The position numbers and the translations under genes were made by a program. A DNA stretch of 64,000 nt from assembly GCA_019800895.1 (NCBI GenBank), contig JAHVKF010000002.1, positions 971,773 through 1,035,772 on the forward strand. Direction: 5' to 3'. A model generated the notes under the pieces. That model ran no database searches. It had not been told where the DNA came from and worked only from the letters and a program-made list of their open reading frames with translations. The DNA comes from Halomonas denitrificans (GTDB lineage: Bacteria; Pseudomonadota; Gammaproteobacteria; Xanthomonadales; Wenzhouxiangellaceae). Each line of letters opens with the position of its first letter. Within the stretch, counting starts at the first letter, position 1. This document shows, one piece after another, positions 42,868 through 54,144 of this stretch.

Positions 42868-43446
42868 TCAGCCGCCCATCACCGCCACCCCGATCCACGC
42901 CGGGTGGAGCCAGAGGGCAAACGCCAGGTAGGCGGCCAGGCCCCCGATCACCACGATGGCGTCGTTCCATGCGCGGCGCGGAAAGGTGGGCGCGGCAGAC
43001 GGAAGCGGGCGCCGCTTGGCGGAAATCCGGTCCACGACCGCCCAGGCCAGGAAACTCCCGAACAGCACCACCGCGGCGAGCGTGCCGTTGACCAGCAGAT
43101 GGGCCAGAGCCCACGCCTTCACCGCGACCAGCGTCGGGTGCTTCAGCACGTCGGACAGGCGTCCGGGAAAATAGGTGGAGAAAAAGCCGGGAAACACGAT
43201 CAGCATCAGGAGCATCGTCAGGTGGCGGGTCCATTCCGGTGGCGCGTAGAGCACGGTGGGGTCGAGCCGAGCTTCGCCGTAGCCGACGATCAGCAGCACG
43301 AAGCCGACCAGCGCGACGACCGAGTAGGCGAGCTTGAAGGTCGTCACGCCGAGCCGTGCCGCGAGCCGGTCGCGGGTGGGGCGAGCGACGATCGACAGCG
43401 AATGGATGCCGAGAAACAGCACGAGGCCGAGAACGAGCAGGGTCAT
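42868..43446 (-). CDS. NnrU-family membrane protein
   Basis: A 192-residue membrane protein with five or six helices. FLGIHSLSIVARPTRDRLAARLG at the start and LKHPTLVAVKAWALAHLLVNG in the middle are typical of the NnrU/MddA-related group. NnrU was named from nitric-oxide/nitrite reduction loci; its activity is not settled, and some relatives methylate thiols. No denitrification genes are nearby. I start at the ATG at 43446, with GGGAGA six bases upstream. Confidence 0.8.
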   Translation of the reverse strand: MTLLVLGLVLFLGIHSLSIVARPTRDRLAARLGVTTFKLAYSVVALVGFVLLIVGYGEARLDPTVLYAPPEWTRHLTMLLMLIVFPGFFSTYFPGRLSDVLKHPTLVAVKAWALAHLLVNGTLAAVVLFGSFLAWAVVDRISAKRRPLPSAAPTFPRRAWNDAIVVIGGLAAYLAFALWLHPAWIGVAVMGG

Positions 43447-43517
43447 GCGATTCTCCCGATGCGTAGGGTTCAACGCGCATTAGACCCCTCCGCCGGCTTC
43501 GCGTCAAAGGACGATCG

Positions 43518-44960
43518 CTACAGGTACGGCGTGAACAGCCAGCAGACCGCGTCGCGAAGGCGCGCGGGGAGACTGCGGCCGTCGACTTCGGCGAGCGTGA
43601 TCGGGCGCGCGCCGTCGAAGGTGCGGTCGAAGCGCTCGCGAAGCGCTCCGGCGAGACCTTCGTCGAACAGCTCGACCTGAAGCTCGAAGTTGAGCCGGAG
43701 CGAGCGGCAGTCCCAGTTCGTCGAACCGACCTGCATGTAGGCTTCGTCGATCAGGAGCAGCTTGGTATGGGCGAATGGCGGGGGCTGTTCGACGACCTCG
43801 ATGCCGTGGAAGAGAAGTTCCCAGAGCATGTTGCGGTTCGCCCAGTGGACGAACGGCAGGTTGTTCTCGGCGGGCAGTACGAGTCGCACGCGAACGCCGC
43901 GCAGGGCGGCGGCCTGCAGCGACGCGACGATCTCCCGCGGCGGCAGGAAGTACGGCGTCATGATGTCGATTCGCTCGCGGGCCGCTGAAATGGTCGAAGC
44001 CAGCAGCATGGTCAACTGGTCGAGGTCTTCGTCGGGGCCGTCGGTGATCGCGCGGGCCGCAACCGGCCCGGCCGGCAGGGCCAGCACCGCAGGAGGCGGT
44101 CGATCGTCGCCGGTGCAGAAGGCCCAGGTGCGCAGGAATTCCGATTCCAGCTGGATCGCGGCCGGCCCCACGATCCGGAAGTGCAGGTCGGCCGCCGCGC
44201 CCCGGCGACGCTCGAGCTCCATCACGTGCCGGTCTCCGATGTTCATTCCACCGGTGAACGCCGTGTGGCCATCCACGACCAGGATCTTGTGGTGATTGCG
44301 CAGGTTCAGGGAAAGCTGGGGCGGCAGCAGCCGCGGCGGGATGAAACGCGCGAACGGCACACCGGCGCGGGCCAGCAGTCGTCCGATCCGGGGGCGTCCG
44401 TAGAACTCCCCGATTCCGTCGACGACGACCCGCACGTCCACGCCGCGCTCGTGCGCCTGCTCCAGCGCGCTGACGAAGGTCCGGCCCGTGGCATCCCCGT
44501 CGAAGATGTAGCTGCAAAGGTACACCGAGCGCTGCGCACCGTCGATCGCGTCGATCATCGCCGGATAGGCCTCGTCGCCGTTGGCCAGCGGTTCGACCGC
44601 ATTGCCCCCGGTCAGGCGATGGCGGCTGAGGCGCTCGCCGACCGCGGCCAGGTCACTGGCGTGCCCCCTGACCGCGTCGGGTGGTTCGACGTCGGATCGG
44701 CTCGGCCGGCCGCGCTCGTGGCCGATCCGGAGCCGGGGCCAGTCCAGCCGTCGCGCGCGCCTGCGAATCCGGTTGATGCCGAGCAGCATGTAGAGGATCG
44801 GCCCGGCCACGGGCAGAAGCACGCACATCGCGATCCAGCCGAACGCCGCCCGCGAGTCGCGCTTGTACAGCACCGCGTGCAGGCCGGCGGCAGGCGCCAG
44901 CACGACGTGGAACAGCGCGATCAGGAGACCGAGATCCAGCAGTTGATCGGGCGCGGGCAT
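43518..44960 (-). CDS. cls: Cardiolipin synthase (phospholipase D family)
   Basis: A 480-residue enzyme that joins two phosphatidylglycerols into cardiolipin. It has two N-terminal helices (PLDc_N, about 8-60) and two catalytic HKD motifs: HHKILVVD (second His at 224) followed by GGMN, and HTKLLLID (His 398) followed by GSTN. The region 70-115 is a polar linker. It starts at the ATG at 44960; the longer open frame upstream runs antisense into metK. It is divergent from metK. Confidence 0.92.
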   Translation of the reverse strand: MPAPDQLLDLGLLIALFHVVLAPAAGLHAVLYKRDSRAAFGWIAMCVLLPVAGPILYMLLGINRIRRRARRLDWPRLRIGHERGRPSRSDVEPPDAVRGHASDLAAVGERLSRHRLTGGNAVEPLANGDEAYPAMIDAIDGAQRSVYLCSYIFDGDATGRTFVSALEQAHERGVDVRVVVDGIGEFYGRPRIGRLLARAGVPFARFIPPRLLPPQLSLNLRNHHKILVVDGHTAFTGGMNIGDRHVMELERRRGAAADLHFRIVGPAAIQLESEFLRTWAFCTGDDRPPPAVLALPAGPVAARAITDGPDEDLDQLTMLLASTISAARERIDIMTPYFLPPREIVASLQAAALRGVRVRLVLPAENNLPFVHWANRNMLWELLFHGIEVVEQPPPFAHTKLLLIDEAYMQVGSTNWDCRSLRLNFELQVELFDEGLAGALRERFDRTFDGARPITLAEVDGRSLPARLRDAVCWLFTPYL

Positions 44961-45073
44961 GAACGCCTCCGGTGCAGGCCTGCGGGCCAGCATAGCGCCG
45001 CTCGTCGGCGCCGGTTCGGTGCGCTTCCACGCCGGGTCGGGATGCATTTCCACGGAGGATGCGGTACACTTCG

Positions 45074-45101
45074 ATATCTTTCTATCCGCATCAAGAGATA
45101 T
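45074..45101. promoter_or_regulatory. Inverted repeat before metK, candidate operator
   Basis: ATATCT (45074-45079) and AGATAT (45096-45101) form a perfect six-base inverted repeat, 16 bases apart, in an AT-rich patch of an otherwise GC-rich region. It sits 8 bases before the metK start codon and just after a possible TACACT -10 box. It resembles, from memory, ATATC/GATAT-type sites of the SahR (ArsR-family) regulator of the methyl cycle; an alternative is an RNA hairpin masking the ribosome site. Confidence 0.45.
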
Positions 45102-45108
45102 AAACCCG

Positions 45109-46329
<1,221 letters not shown>

Positions 46330-46444
46330 CCGCCCGACCGACAGCGAATCAGGGGAGCAAGGCGAGGCCGCCCACCGACGGCCGCGCCGTCCGCTACGAG
46401 AACGAACTCCGTTACGAAACCAACATCATTCGAGGTTGTATCCA

Positions 46445-47905
46445 ATGAGTGCCAAGCCAGAAGACGTACGAAAGGGCGTGCTGTTCGATTCCGACATCGC
46501 GTCCACCGAACACGACTACGTGATCGCCGACCTGTCGCAGGCGGCGTACGGACGCAAGGAAATCGCGATCGCCGAAACGGAAATGCCGGGCCTGATGCAG
46601 ACGCGCGAAGAATACGCTGCCGACAAGCCGCTGGCCGGTGCAAGGATCGCGGGATCGCTGCACATGACGATCCAGACCGCGGTGCTCATCGAGACCCTGA
46701 TCGAACTCGGCGCCGACGTGCGCTGGGCATCGTGCAATATCTATTCGACGCAGGACCACGCCGCGGCCGCGATGGCCGAGCGCGGCGTGCCCGTGTTCGC
46801 GTTCAAGGGCGAAACGCTCGACGAGTACTGGGAGATGACGCATCGCATCTTCCAGTGGCCGGATGGTGAGACCGCCAACATGATTCTGGATGACGGCGGC
46901 GATGCGACCATGCTGCTGGAGTTGGGCGCGAAGGCCGAAAAGGATGCCTCGGTGCTCGACAATCCCGGCAGCGACGAGGAAGTCGCCCTGTTCAAGGCCA
47001 TCAGGAAGCGCCTCGAGTCGAATCCGGGCTGGTACACGGAAGCCCTGAACAATATCCGCGGTGTGACCGAAGAAACGACCACCGGCGTCAACCGCCTGTA
47101 CCGCATGCAGAAGGACGGCACGTTGAAGTTCCCGGCCATCAACGTCAACGACTCGGTGACCAAGAGCAAGTTCGACAACCTCTACGGCTGCCGCGAATCG
47201 CTGGTCGACGCCATCAAGCGCGCCACCGACGTCATGGTCGCCGGCAAGATCGCCATCGTGTGCGGCTACGGCGATGTCGGCAAGGGCTCGGCGCAGTCGC
47301 TGCGGGCCCTGTCGGCCAATGTCTGGGTGACCGAGATCGATCCGATCTGCGCCCTGCAGGCGGCGATGGAAGGCTATCGCGTGGTCAATCTCGAGGACGA
47401 GGGCGTGCTGGAGCAGGCCGACATCATCGTGACCGCGACCGGCAACTACAACGTCATCCGGCACGACCACATGGAGCGGATGAAGGATCAGGCGATCGTG
47501 TGCAACATCGGTCACTTCGACAACGAGATCGACGTGTCGAGCCTGCGCAAGTACGACTGGGACAACATCAAGCCGCAGGTCGACCAGATCACCTTCCCCG
47601 ACGGCAAGCGCATCACGCTGCTGGCCGAAGGGCGCCTGGTCAACCTGGGCTGCGCCACGGGTCATCCGAGCTTCGTCATGTCGAACTCGTTCACCAACCA
47701 GACGCTGGCCCAGATCGAGCTGTTCAAGTATCCCGAGCGCTACAAGAACGAGGTCTACGTCCTGCCGAAGCACCTGGATGAGAAGGTCGCCAAGCTCCAT
47801 CTCGAGCGCGTCGGTGCCCGCCTGACCGAACTGACCGAAAAGCAGGCCGACTACATCGGGGTCACCGTCGAGGGTCCGTTCAAGCCCGAGCACTACCGCT
47901 ACTGA
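46445..47905 (+). CDS. ahcY: S-adenosylhomocysteine hydrolase
   Basis: A 486-residue NAD-dependent enzyme that splits S-adenosylhomocysteine into adenosine and homocysteine, relieving product inhibition of methyltransferases. The NAD-binding GYGDVGKG starts at residue 274. Other family features include the [13 protein letters not shown] substrate region and the C-terminal KPEHYRY. It lies 115 bases after metK and 144 bases before metF. I start at the ATG at 46445. I saw no SAH riboswitch consensus in the leader. Confidence 0.97.
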   Translation: MSAKPEDVRKGVLFDSDIASTEHDYVIADLSQAAYGRKEIAIAETEMPGLMQTREEYAADKPLAGARIAGSLHMTIQTAVLIETLIELGADVRWASCNIYSTQDHAAAAMAERGVPVFAFKGETLDEYWEMTHRIFQWPDGETANMILDDGGDATMLLELGAKAEKDASVLDNPGSDEEVALFKAIRKRLESNPGWYTEALNNIRGVTEETTTGVNRLYRMQKDGTLKFPAINVNDSVTKSKFDNLYGCRESLVDAIKRATDVMVAGKIAIVCGYGDVGKGSAQSLRALSANVWVTEIDPICALQAAMEGYRVVNLEDEGVLEQADIIVTATGNYNVIRHDHMERMKDQAIVCNIGHFDNEIDVSSLRKYDWDNIKPQVDQITFPDGKRITLLAEGRLVNLGCATGHPSFVMSNSFTNQTLAQIELFKYPERYKNEVYVLPKHLDEKVAKLHLERVGARLTELTEKQADYIGVTVEGPFKPEHYRY

Positions 47906-47978
47906 TTGCAGCAGGCAGCCGGCCGCGTGGCGCGTTCGCGCGCTCTGCGGCCCCCTCGGGGTCGGCCGTCGGCCCCGG

Positions 47979-47992
47979 GGAAACCGGTTTCC
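47979..47992. promoter_or_regulatory. Perfect 14-base palindrome between ahcY and metF
   Basis: GGAAACCGGTTTCC lies 57 bases upstream of the metF start. It could be an operator or part of a leader fold. It does not match the MetR or MetJ consensus sequences that I know. Confidence 0.35.
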
Positions 47993-48049
47993 ATACCCGG
48001 GCGGAACCGCCTCGCCGTTCACCTCTTCTCATCGCCCGACAGGTGCCTG

Positions 48050-48940
48050 ATGATGAACCGATCCGCGCAATCCCCCCAGCTCAGCTTCGAGTTCTTCCCG
48101 CCCAGGAACGACGAGCAGGCCGACGTGTTCCGCCGGACCCGCGACCGGCTGGCGGCCCTGAACCCCGACTACATGTCGGTGACCTTCGGTGCCGGCGGAT
48201 CGACCCGATCGCGGACCCGCGATGCCGTACTCGACATCCAGCGCGAGACGGGCGTCCCCGCCGCACCCCACATCTCGTGCATGTCGGAGGACACGGACGG
48301 TATCCGCGAGTTGCTCGACGCCTATCTCGATGCCGGCGTCGACCGGCTTGTCGTGTTGCGCGGCGATCGGCCCTCGGGTGGAGGCAGCGGCGTGTTCGAC
48401 CACGCGATCGACCTGGTCCGCTTCGTCCGCGAACACTACGGTCGGCGTTTTCACATCGAGGTCGCGTGCTACCCGGAAATGCATCCGGAGGCGAGCAGCC
48501 CCGACGCCGACCTGCGCCACTTCCGCGACAAGGTCGAGGCCGGAGCCGATGGCGCGATCACCCAGTATTTCTTCAGCTTTTCGGCCTGGGAGCGATTCAT
48601 GGACGATTGCGCCAGGATGAACATCGATATTCCGATCACGCCGGGCATCATGCCGATCACCAACTTCGCGCGGCTGAAGCGATTCTCGAAGATGTGCGGC
48701 GCCGATTTGCCCAAGTGGATTTCCAAGCGTATCCGCGCCTGGGAGCGGGAAGACGACCTGCGCTCGCTCCGGGCCTTCGGCGAGGACGTGGTCACGGACC
48801 TGTGCCGGCGCCTCCTCGATGCAGGGGCGCCCGGTATCCATTTCTATACCCTCAATCGTGCCCGGGCGACCCTTCGCCTGTGCCGCAACCTCGGCCTGGA
48901 CGAGCAGCGGGAGTCGGCCGGGCAGCGCGCCGCGTCCTGA
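48050..48940 (+). CDS. metF: 5,10-methylenetetrahydrofolate reductase
   Basis: A 296-residue flavoprotein that reduces 5,10-methylene-THF to 5-methyl-THF, the methyl donor for homocysteine remethylation. SFEFFPPRNDE at the start carries the catalytic Glu, and PHISCMS, GIMPI and HFYTLNRA are family motifs. Two ATGs are adjacent (48050 and 48053). With metK and ahcY it covers the S-adenosylmethionine cycle, though no methionine synthase is in the window. Confidence 0.95.
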   Translation: MMNRSAQSPQLSFEFFPPRNDEQADVFRRTRDRLAALNPDYMSVTFGAGGSTRSRTRDAVLDIQRETGVPAAPHISCMSEDTDGIRELLDAYLDAGVDRLVVLRGDRPSGGGSGVFDHAIDLVRFVREHYGRRFHIEVACYPEMHPEASSPDADLRHFRDKVEAGADGAITQYFFSFSAWERFMDDCARMNIDIPITPGIMPITNFARLKRFSKMCGADLPKWISKRIRAWEREDDLRSLRAFGEDVVTDLCRRLLDAGAPGIHFYTLNRARATLRLCRNLGLDEQRESAGQRAAS

Positions 48941-48947
48941 TCCGGGC

Positions 48948-48967
48948 CGACGGGCGGCGTCCCGTCG
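48948..48967 (+). terminator. Hairpin after metF
   Basis: CGACGGG and CCCGTCG form a perfect 7-pair stem with a 6-base loop, 8 bases after the metF stop. There is no T-run. Confidence 0.45.
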
Positions 48968-49066
48968 CCGGCGATCCGGTTCGTGTCTCCGGTTCCGGTC
49001 GCGTCCGGTCCTGAGGCGCAATCGAGAGCGGGGCCGTCGAGGCGACCGCAGCGAATCGCATCGACG

Positions 49067-49249
49067 TCAGTCGCCGCCCTCCCGGCGAACCTCGAGAACC
49101 CCCAGGTCGCCGGGCAGCCGGAGCTCGATCGGCCGGCAACAGACGGCGCAGTCCTGGACCAGCCACTGCCCGGCATCGCCGGGTTCCTGTTCGACGAAGT
49201 TGCGCTCGCCGCACCAGGGGCAATCGAACTCCAGCGTGCTGGTCAGCAT
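49067..49249 (-). CDS. CPXCG-motif cysteine-rich protein
   Basis: A 60-residue protein with two cysteine pairs, CPWCGE near the N-terminus and CAVCCRP in the middle, the pattern of the small CPXCG (Cys_rich_CPXG) family. It probably binds zinc. Function unknown. The start is the ATG at 49249, which follows the asparaginase-type gene's stop by 7 bases, so the two share a transcript. Confidence 0.8.
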   Translation of the reverse strand: MLTSTLEFDCPWCGERNFVEQEPGDAGQWLVQDCAVCCRPIELRLPGDLGVLEVRREGGD

Positions 49250-49256
49250 CCGCGGC

Positions 49257-50294
49257 TCACTCGTCGCCGTAGATCGCGACGTCGAGGCTTCCGTCCGTGC
49301 CGATGCGGGCCCGGTACATCCCCGGGGTATTGAACGGCATCGCGATGTTGCCGTCGGCATCGATCGCGATCACGCCGCCGTCGGCGCCGGCATCGACCAG
49401 CACCTTGCCGACCACGTGATCGGCCGACTCCCGGAGCGAGACGCCGGTCAGCCGCATGCGTTCGCAGATCTGGAACGCGACGACATGACGGATGAAGAAC
49501 TCGCCGTGGCCGGTCGCCGACACGGCACAACTGCGATTGTCGGCGTAGGTCCCGGCGCCGATGATCGGTGAGTCGCCGACGCGGCCGAACCGCTTGTTGC
49601 TCATGCCGCCGGTCGAGGTCCCTGCGGCCAGGTTGCCCTCGGCGTCCAGCGCCACCGCGCCCACGGTGGAATACCAGTGCGGCTCCGGGTCCACCGATGC
49701 CTGGCCGTCGGCCGGGCGCTCCTGCTGGATGCGGCGGAGCTGCTCGGCCCGGAACTCGGTGATGAACCACGCCTCCGGCATGAACTCCAGGCCGGCCTCT
49801 CGCGCGAACCCCTGCGCGCCCTCGCCGACCAGCATCACGTGCGGCGAGCGCTCGATCACGGCCCGGGCGGCCAGGATCGGATGGCGAATGCCGCGAACGC
49901 TGGCCACTGCGCCGGCCTGGAGGTCGTGACCGGTCATCAGCGAAGCGTCCAGCTCGACCCGGCCCTCGGCGGTCAGCACCGCACCCCGGCCGGCGTTGAA
50001 CTCGGGTGCGTCCTCGAGAACGGTGATCGCTGCGGTGACCGCATCGACGGCCGGTCGGCCGCGGAGCAGGGCCGTGTGCCCCTCGCGAGCGGCCCGCTCC
50101 AGCGCAGACCGGATCGCGGCTTCGCGCTCCGGGGTCATTCGATCACGGGAAATCGTGCCGGCGCCCCCGTGGATCGCCAGGGCCACCCGCGCTGCACGGT
50201 CCGTGGATCCGACATCGTCCGACGACCGGGGCGCGGCGCCGGCCAGGGACGCAGCGGACAGCAGGAGAACGGCAGCAAGGCGACGTGGGGACAT
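49257..50294 (-). CDS. Isoaspartyl peptidase / L-asparaginase (Ntn-hydrolase)
   Basis: A 345-residue Ntn hydrolase with a signal peptide (about 1-20), so it probably acts in the periplasm. LAIHGGAGTI is at the mature N-terminus. The autoprocessing site precedes Thr210 in HWYSTVGAVALD, and GTSTGGMSNKRFGRVGDSPIIGAGTYADN shapes the substrate pocket. It would cleave beta-aspartyl peptides and asparagine. It is followed by the CPXCG protein gene. Confidence 0.9.
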   Translation of the reverse strand: MSPRRLAAVLLLSAASLAGAAPRSSDDVGSTDRAARVALAIHGGAGTISRDRMTPEREAAIRSALERAAREGHTALLRGRPAVDAVTAAITVLEDAPEFNAGRGAVLTAEGRVELDASLMTGHDLQAGAVASVRGIRHPILAARAVIERSPHVMLVGEGAQGFAREAGLEFMPEAWFITEFRAEQLRRIQQERPADGQASVDPEPHWYSTVGAVALDAEGNLAAGTSTGGMSNKRFGRVGDSPIIGAGTYADNRSCAVSATGHGEFFIRHVVAFQICERMRLTGVSLRESADHVVGKVLVDAGADGGVIAIDADGNIAMPFNTPGMYRARIGTDGSLDVAIYGDE

Positions 50295-50428
50295 GGAAGG
50301 GCTCCGGGATCGGGCGGGTCAGCGGTAGAGTGTAGGCCAGCGGCGTGGGCGGAAGGACGTCATCGGCCAGCGCGGTCGGCGTACACTCGCAGCACCGCGA
50401 CACCCCCGTCACGACAAGGAACCCGTCG

Positions 50429-50854
50429 ATGATTGCTTCGATCACGTTGTTCTACGCGAGTCTGCTGGCGCTTCTGCTGCTGGGGCTTTCGGCCCGCGTG
50501 GTGATGCTGCGGCGACGCCACCAGGTCGGGCTCGGTACCGGGTCGGTCGGCGCGCTGCAGCGTGCGGTCCGGGTCCAGGCCAACTTCGGCGAGTACGTAC
50601 CGTTCGCGATCCTGCTTCTCGCGCTGCTGGAATGGGCCGGGGCGTGGACGTGGCTGCTCCACGCGCTCGGCGCGGTGCTGGTGCTCGGACGCGTGCTGCA
50701 CGCGCAGGGCCTGTCCAAATCCGGCGGCGTGAGTTCCGGGCGCTTCGTCGGCACCTTGCTGACGTGGCTCGTGCTGCTGGTCGCCGCGCTATCCGGTATC
50801 GGGCTCGGCATCGGCTTCGGTCTCGGGGGTGGCCCCGGTCAGTCGCTAGCCTGA
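50429..50854 (+). CDS. MAPEG-family membrane protein
   Basis: A 141-residue protein with four helices. [11 protein letters not shown] and [26 protein letters not shown] match the MAPEG family (microsomal glutathione transferase-like; YecN/YecN-type bacterial members). The catalytic role in bacteria is unclear. The start is the ATG at 50429, with AAGGA eight bases upstream. Its last codons overlap the convergent NUDIX gene by 16 bases. Confidence 0.85.
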   Translation: MIASITLFYASLLALLLLGLSARVVMLRRRHQVGLGTGSVGALQRAVRVQANFGEYVPFAILLLALLEWAGAWTWLLHALGAVLVLGRVLHAQGLSKSGGVSSGRFVGTLLTWLVLLVAALSGIGLGIGFGLGGGPGQSLA

Positions 50855-51387
50855 GTCACGCCCGACCAGTACAGCGCGAACCAGATCTTCGGATCGACCG
50901 GCTGGCCCGAGCGCACCCGCTCGATCAGCCAGGCGTGCACCTCGGCCCGGCCGACCCGATGGACCGTGATGTCTTCGCTGCTGTCTCCGCCGCCGTCGGA
51001 GACGCGCTCGAGTCCGGTCGCGCGAAAGAACACCGCCGTTTCGTCGGTCATGCCGGCCGACGTCGGGCACCGCATCAACTCCACCAGCTGGCCGGCCCGG
51101 TAGCCGGTCTCTTCCTCGAGCTCCCGGGCGGCGGCATCGCGGGCGGCCTCGTCGGCATCACCCGGGCGATCACCGACCAGTCCGGCCGGTAGCTCGATGC
51201 ATCGTGCGCCCACCGGCTCTCGGTACTGCTCGACCAGCAGCAGTTCGTCGGACTCGGTCCAGCCGATCAGGACGACGACCGTCGGGTGGACGCGAGTGGC
51301 GAACTCCCAGCCGTTGCGCTCGACGAGCTTGAGATATCGCCCCGAGTGCAGCATATGTAGGGAGTCGTGACTGGAGTCGCGCGCCAT
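50839..51387 (-). CDS. NUDIX hydrolase (ADP-ribose pyrophosphatase-like)
   Basis: A 182-residue NUDIX enzyme. The nudix box is [18 protein letters not shown], with the conserved E-x7-REL-EE-TG core, preceded by the ELPAGLVGD strand typical of ADP-sugar pyrophosphatases. It probably hydrolyses a nucleoside diphosphate sugar. The start is the ATG at 51387; an ATG at residue 12 is an alternative. Its 3' end overlaps the MAPEG gene on the opposite strand. Confidence 0.85.
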   Translation of the reverse strand: MARDSSHDSLHMLHSGRYLKLVERNGWEFATRVHPTVVVLIGWTESDELLLVEQYREPVGARCIELPAGLVGDRPGDADEAARDAAARELEEETGYRAGQLVELMRCPTSAGMTDETAVFFRATGLERVSDGGGDSSEDITVHRVGRAEVHAWLIERVRSGQPVDPKIWFALYWSGVTQASD

Positions 51388-51571
51388 GGCCGTGCATCCG
51401 TTCCGGAATCCGGGGAACATTGTGGCACGCGCGGGGTCGCACTCCCGTCGCCGCTCGCGCCCGGTGGGCCCGAACCGTGCGGCCGTCACGGCATCCGCGG
51501 CCCGGGTCCCGGAGCCTGGCCGAAGCCACGAAACGCATCCACGAAACGAATCCCAGAAGAGACCTCGAACG

Positions 51572-53080
51572 ATGTCCCAAGCCGTACGCCTGATGTTCGC
51601 CAGCCTGATCGTCACCGCCGTCGCCCTTGCCGGCGCCACGGCCCTGGCCCAGGATCCGCCGGCGTCGATCGCCGCCCCGGCCTCTTCGGCCGAGCCGCCG
51701 CGACCGGCCGTTCCGGTGCCCGCCGACGACCGGGCCGAGGTCGCCCGGCTGATGACGCGCGCCGCCGAGGCCTACGCCGCCGAAGATCACGCGGCCTGGG
51801 TCGCCGCGGTGCAGCGCCTGCACGAGCTCCGGCCCTACAACGCCGATTTCATGCGCCAGCTGGTGGAAGGCTACGCGCGCACCGATCGCCTGTCGCAGGC
51901 GTTCAACATCATGCTGAAGATGCAGCAGCAGGGCCTGACGGAAGACTGGGATGCGGTCGAGGGCCTCGACGCCATGCGCCAGTACCCGCTGTTCGAGCAC
52001 CTGACCACGCTGATGGACGAGGCGGGCCGGCCGTTCGGCGAGGCCCGGGTCGAGCAGGAGCTGCCCGGGCGCATCGCGATGCCGGAAGCGCTGGCCTTCG
52101 ATGAATCGACGGGCCGCCTGTTCGTGGGCACGGTCCATCGCGGCGAGATCCTGGTCCGGGGCGGAGAGAACGAGTCGGCCGACGCTGCGCTCGAGACCTT
52201 CGCCTCGCCGCAGACGGTCCCCGAGCTGATGGCGGTCTTCGACCTGGTCGCCGATGCCGAGCGCGGTCACCTCTGGGTGGCCACCGGCAGCACGTCGCAA
52301 TTCGCCGGAGCAACGCCGACGAACTTCGGCCGGACCAGCCTGATTAAGCTCGACCTGGCCAGCGGCGAGAAGCTGGGCGAGTACCGCGTGCCGCCCGACG
52401 GTCGGCCCCACCTGCTCGGCGCGCTCGCGCTGGCCGACGACGGCACGGTGTACGCCGCCGATACGGTCACGCCGTTCATCTACCGCCTCGAGCCGGACAT
52501 GGAGCGGCCCGAGCTGTTCATCGGCAACCCGATGTTCACCAGCCTCCGGGGGCTGGCGCTGTCGCAAGACGAATCGATGCTCTACGTCGCCGACTACGAG
52601 CGCGGGCTGTTCGTGTTCGAGACCGCCGAGTCGCGCCGCGGCCTGCCCCTGACCGGCCCGGACACGCTCAACCTCGGTGGCATCGACGGCCTCTATCGCT
52701 GGCAGGACAGCCTGGTGGTGATCCAGAACGGGATCAGCCCGGACCGGGTGCTGCGCCTCGACCTCGACGAATCCGGCGGCCGGATCGAGAACGTCGCCCC
52801 GCTGGTCGTCGCCCACCCGCGCTTCGACACGCCGACCTTCGGCGCCCTGGCCGGCGACGATCTGCTGTTGCTCGCTTCCAATCACTGGGACGACGTGCGG
52901 CCCGACGGCCGGCCGATCGCCGGCCCGTTGCCGGCCAACGCCGTGCTGCGATCGCCGGTCGACGAGGCCCAGACCCTGGTGGTCGGGCGCGAGATGCTCG
53001 AGCGCATGAAGCAGCAGGGCCGGCCCATGCAGCTCGGCCCGGATTCGGGCAGCGAGACCGACGGCGACGGCGAGGGCTGA
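51572..53080 (+). CDS. Exported TPR-like / beta-propeller protein
   Basis: A 502-residue protein with a signal peptide (about 1-26), then a helical region (about 50-130, [17 protein letters not shown] and following) that looks TPR-like. From about residue 165 onward it reads as an SMP-30/NHL-type beta-propeller ([58 protein letters not shown]). It probably binds a ligand or a small molecule in the periplasm; no catalytic residues are identified. No partner gene is adjacent. Confidence 0.75.
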   Translation: MSQAVRLMFASLIVTAVALAGATALAQDPPASIAAPASSAEPPRPAVPVPADDRAEVARLMTRAAEAYAAEDHAAWVAAVQRLHELRPYNADFMRQLVEGYARTDRLSQAFNIMLKMQQQGLTEDWDAVEGLDAMRQYPLFEHLTTLMDEAGRPFGEARVEQELPGRIAMPEALAFDESTGRLFVGTVHRGEILVRGGENESADAALETFASPQTVPELMAVFDLVADAERGHLWVATGSTSQFAGATPTNFGRTSLIKLDLASGEKLGEYRVPPDGRPHLLGALALADDGTVYAADTVTPFIYRLEPDMERPELFIGNPMFTSLRGLALSQDESMLYVADYERGLFVFETAESRRGLPLTGPDTLNLGGIDGLYRWQDSLVVIQNGISPDRVLRLDLDESGGRIENVAPLVVAHPRFDTPTFGALAGDDLLLLASNHWDDVRPDGRPIAGPLPANAVLRSPVDEAQTLVVGREMLERMKQQGRPMQLGPDSGSETDGDGEG

Positions 53081-53097
53081 GCCGGAGGTCGAACCGG

Positions 53098-53116
53098 CGC
53101 CGCGCGGGTCGCGGCG
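53098..53116. terminator. Hairpin between convergent propeller and exonuclease genes
   Basis: CGCCGCG and CGCGGCG form a 7-pair stem with a 5-base loop (CGGGT), 17 bases after the stop of the plus-strand gene and 21 before that of the minus-strand gene. Confidence 0.5.
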
Positions 53117-53136
53117 GACGGATCGGGCGGCCCCGA

Positions 53137-54042
53137 TCAGACGGTTCCGGTCAGTCGGTGCAGGCGCTGCCTGAGGGTCTGACCGAAGCCCAGCCCGTCG
53201 AGCAGGGCGTCCATGCCGTCGGGGTCGGCCCGGCGGCGTTCGACGTCCGGCGCGGCGTCGACCTTCTCGATCACCGCGTCCAGGCCGGTCAGTTGGCGCG
53301 CCAGGCGCACCGTTTCCTCGTGCGTTCGCAGGCGGGGGATCAACGACTTCGCGCCCCGCAGCTTCAGGAACTGCAGCTCGTCGAGCCGCGCGTAGAGCGC
53401 ATCCAGGGTCCGGAAGTGGCCGAGCAGGGCCGCCGCGGTCTTCGGCCCGATGCCCGGCACACCGGGAATGTTGTCGACCGCATCGCCGGTCAGCGCCAGG
53501 TAGTCGGCGATCTGGTCCGGCCGAACCCCGAAGCGCGCCTCGACCCCGTCGGCGTCCAGCCGGTTGCGGCGCGCGAAATCCCACCAGGCGTCGTCGGGCC
53601 CGAGGACCAGCTGGGCCAGGTCCTTGTCGCCGGTGACCACGCAGACCGGGTGGCCCCGCTCACGCCAGCAGCCGGCCAGCGACGCGATCAGGTCGTCGGC
53701 CTCGAAGCGATCGTCGACGTGCACGGGCAGGCCGAGGCAGCGGGCCAGATCCTTGCACCACGCGAACTGGCGTTCCAGTTCCGGCGGCGCCGGCTCGCGG
53801 TTGGCCTTGTAGTCCGGATACAGCTCGTTGCGGAAGGACGAGGCCAGCGACTCGTCGAAGGCAACGGCGGTGTGCCGGGACCCGGTCTCCTCGAGAAACT
53901 CGCACAGGAAGCGGGCGAAGCCGTAGACCGCATTGGTCGGCCGCCCGGCCGGGTCGCTGAAGGCATCCGGCATCGAATACCAGGCGCGGAAGATGTAGAT
54001 GCTGGCGTCGATCAGGTGAACGACGGGCTTGTCGGTGCTCAT
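53137..54042 (-). CDS. 5'-3' exonuclease / flap endonuclease domain protein
   Basis: A 301-residue metal-dependent nuclease related to the 5'-nuclease domain of DNA polymerase I and to Xni. Acidic active-site clusters are visible: VHLIDASIY, VAFDESLASSFR, RFEADDLIASLA and VVTGDKDLAQLV. LTGDAVDNIPGVPGIGPKTAAALL is the helix-hairpin-helix DNA-binding stretch. It is longer than E. coli Xni and has no polymerase domain. It is divergent from the SDR gene. Confidence 0.88.
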   Translation of the reverse strand: MSTDKPVVHLIDASIYIFRAWYSMPDAFSDPAGRPTNAVYGFARFLCEFLEETGSRHTAVAFDESLASSFRNELYPDYKANREPAPPELERQFAWCKDLARCLGLPVHVDDRFEADDLIASLAGCWRERGHPVCVVTGDKDLAQLVLGPDDAWWDFARRNRLDADGVEARFGVRPDQIADYLALTGDAVDNIPGVPGIGPKTAAALLGHFRTLDALYARLDELQFLKLRGAKSLIPRLRTHEETVRLARQLTGLDAVIEKVDAAPDVERRRADPDGMDALLDGLGFGQTLRQRLHRLTGTV

Positions 54043-54144
54043 CGGCGCATTATGCCCGGGCCGTCGAGGCGCGATGCAGTGCGCGGGCGCATTGCCGCAG
54101 CCTTGGCGACCTCGCGGCTATTCTTCGGCCTGGACCGCAGGCCG

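Noticed and set aside
46330..46444. Possible SAH riboswitch before ahcY
   Set aside because: The leader is GC-rich and hairpin-prone but does not contain the conserved elements that I know for the SAH riboswitch.
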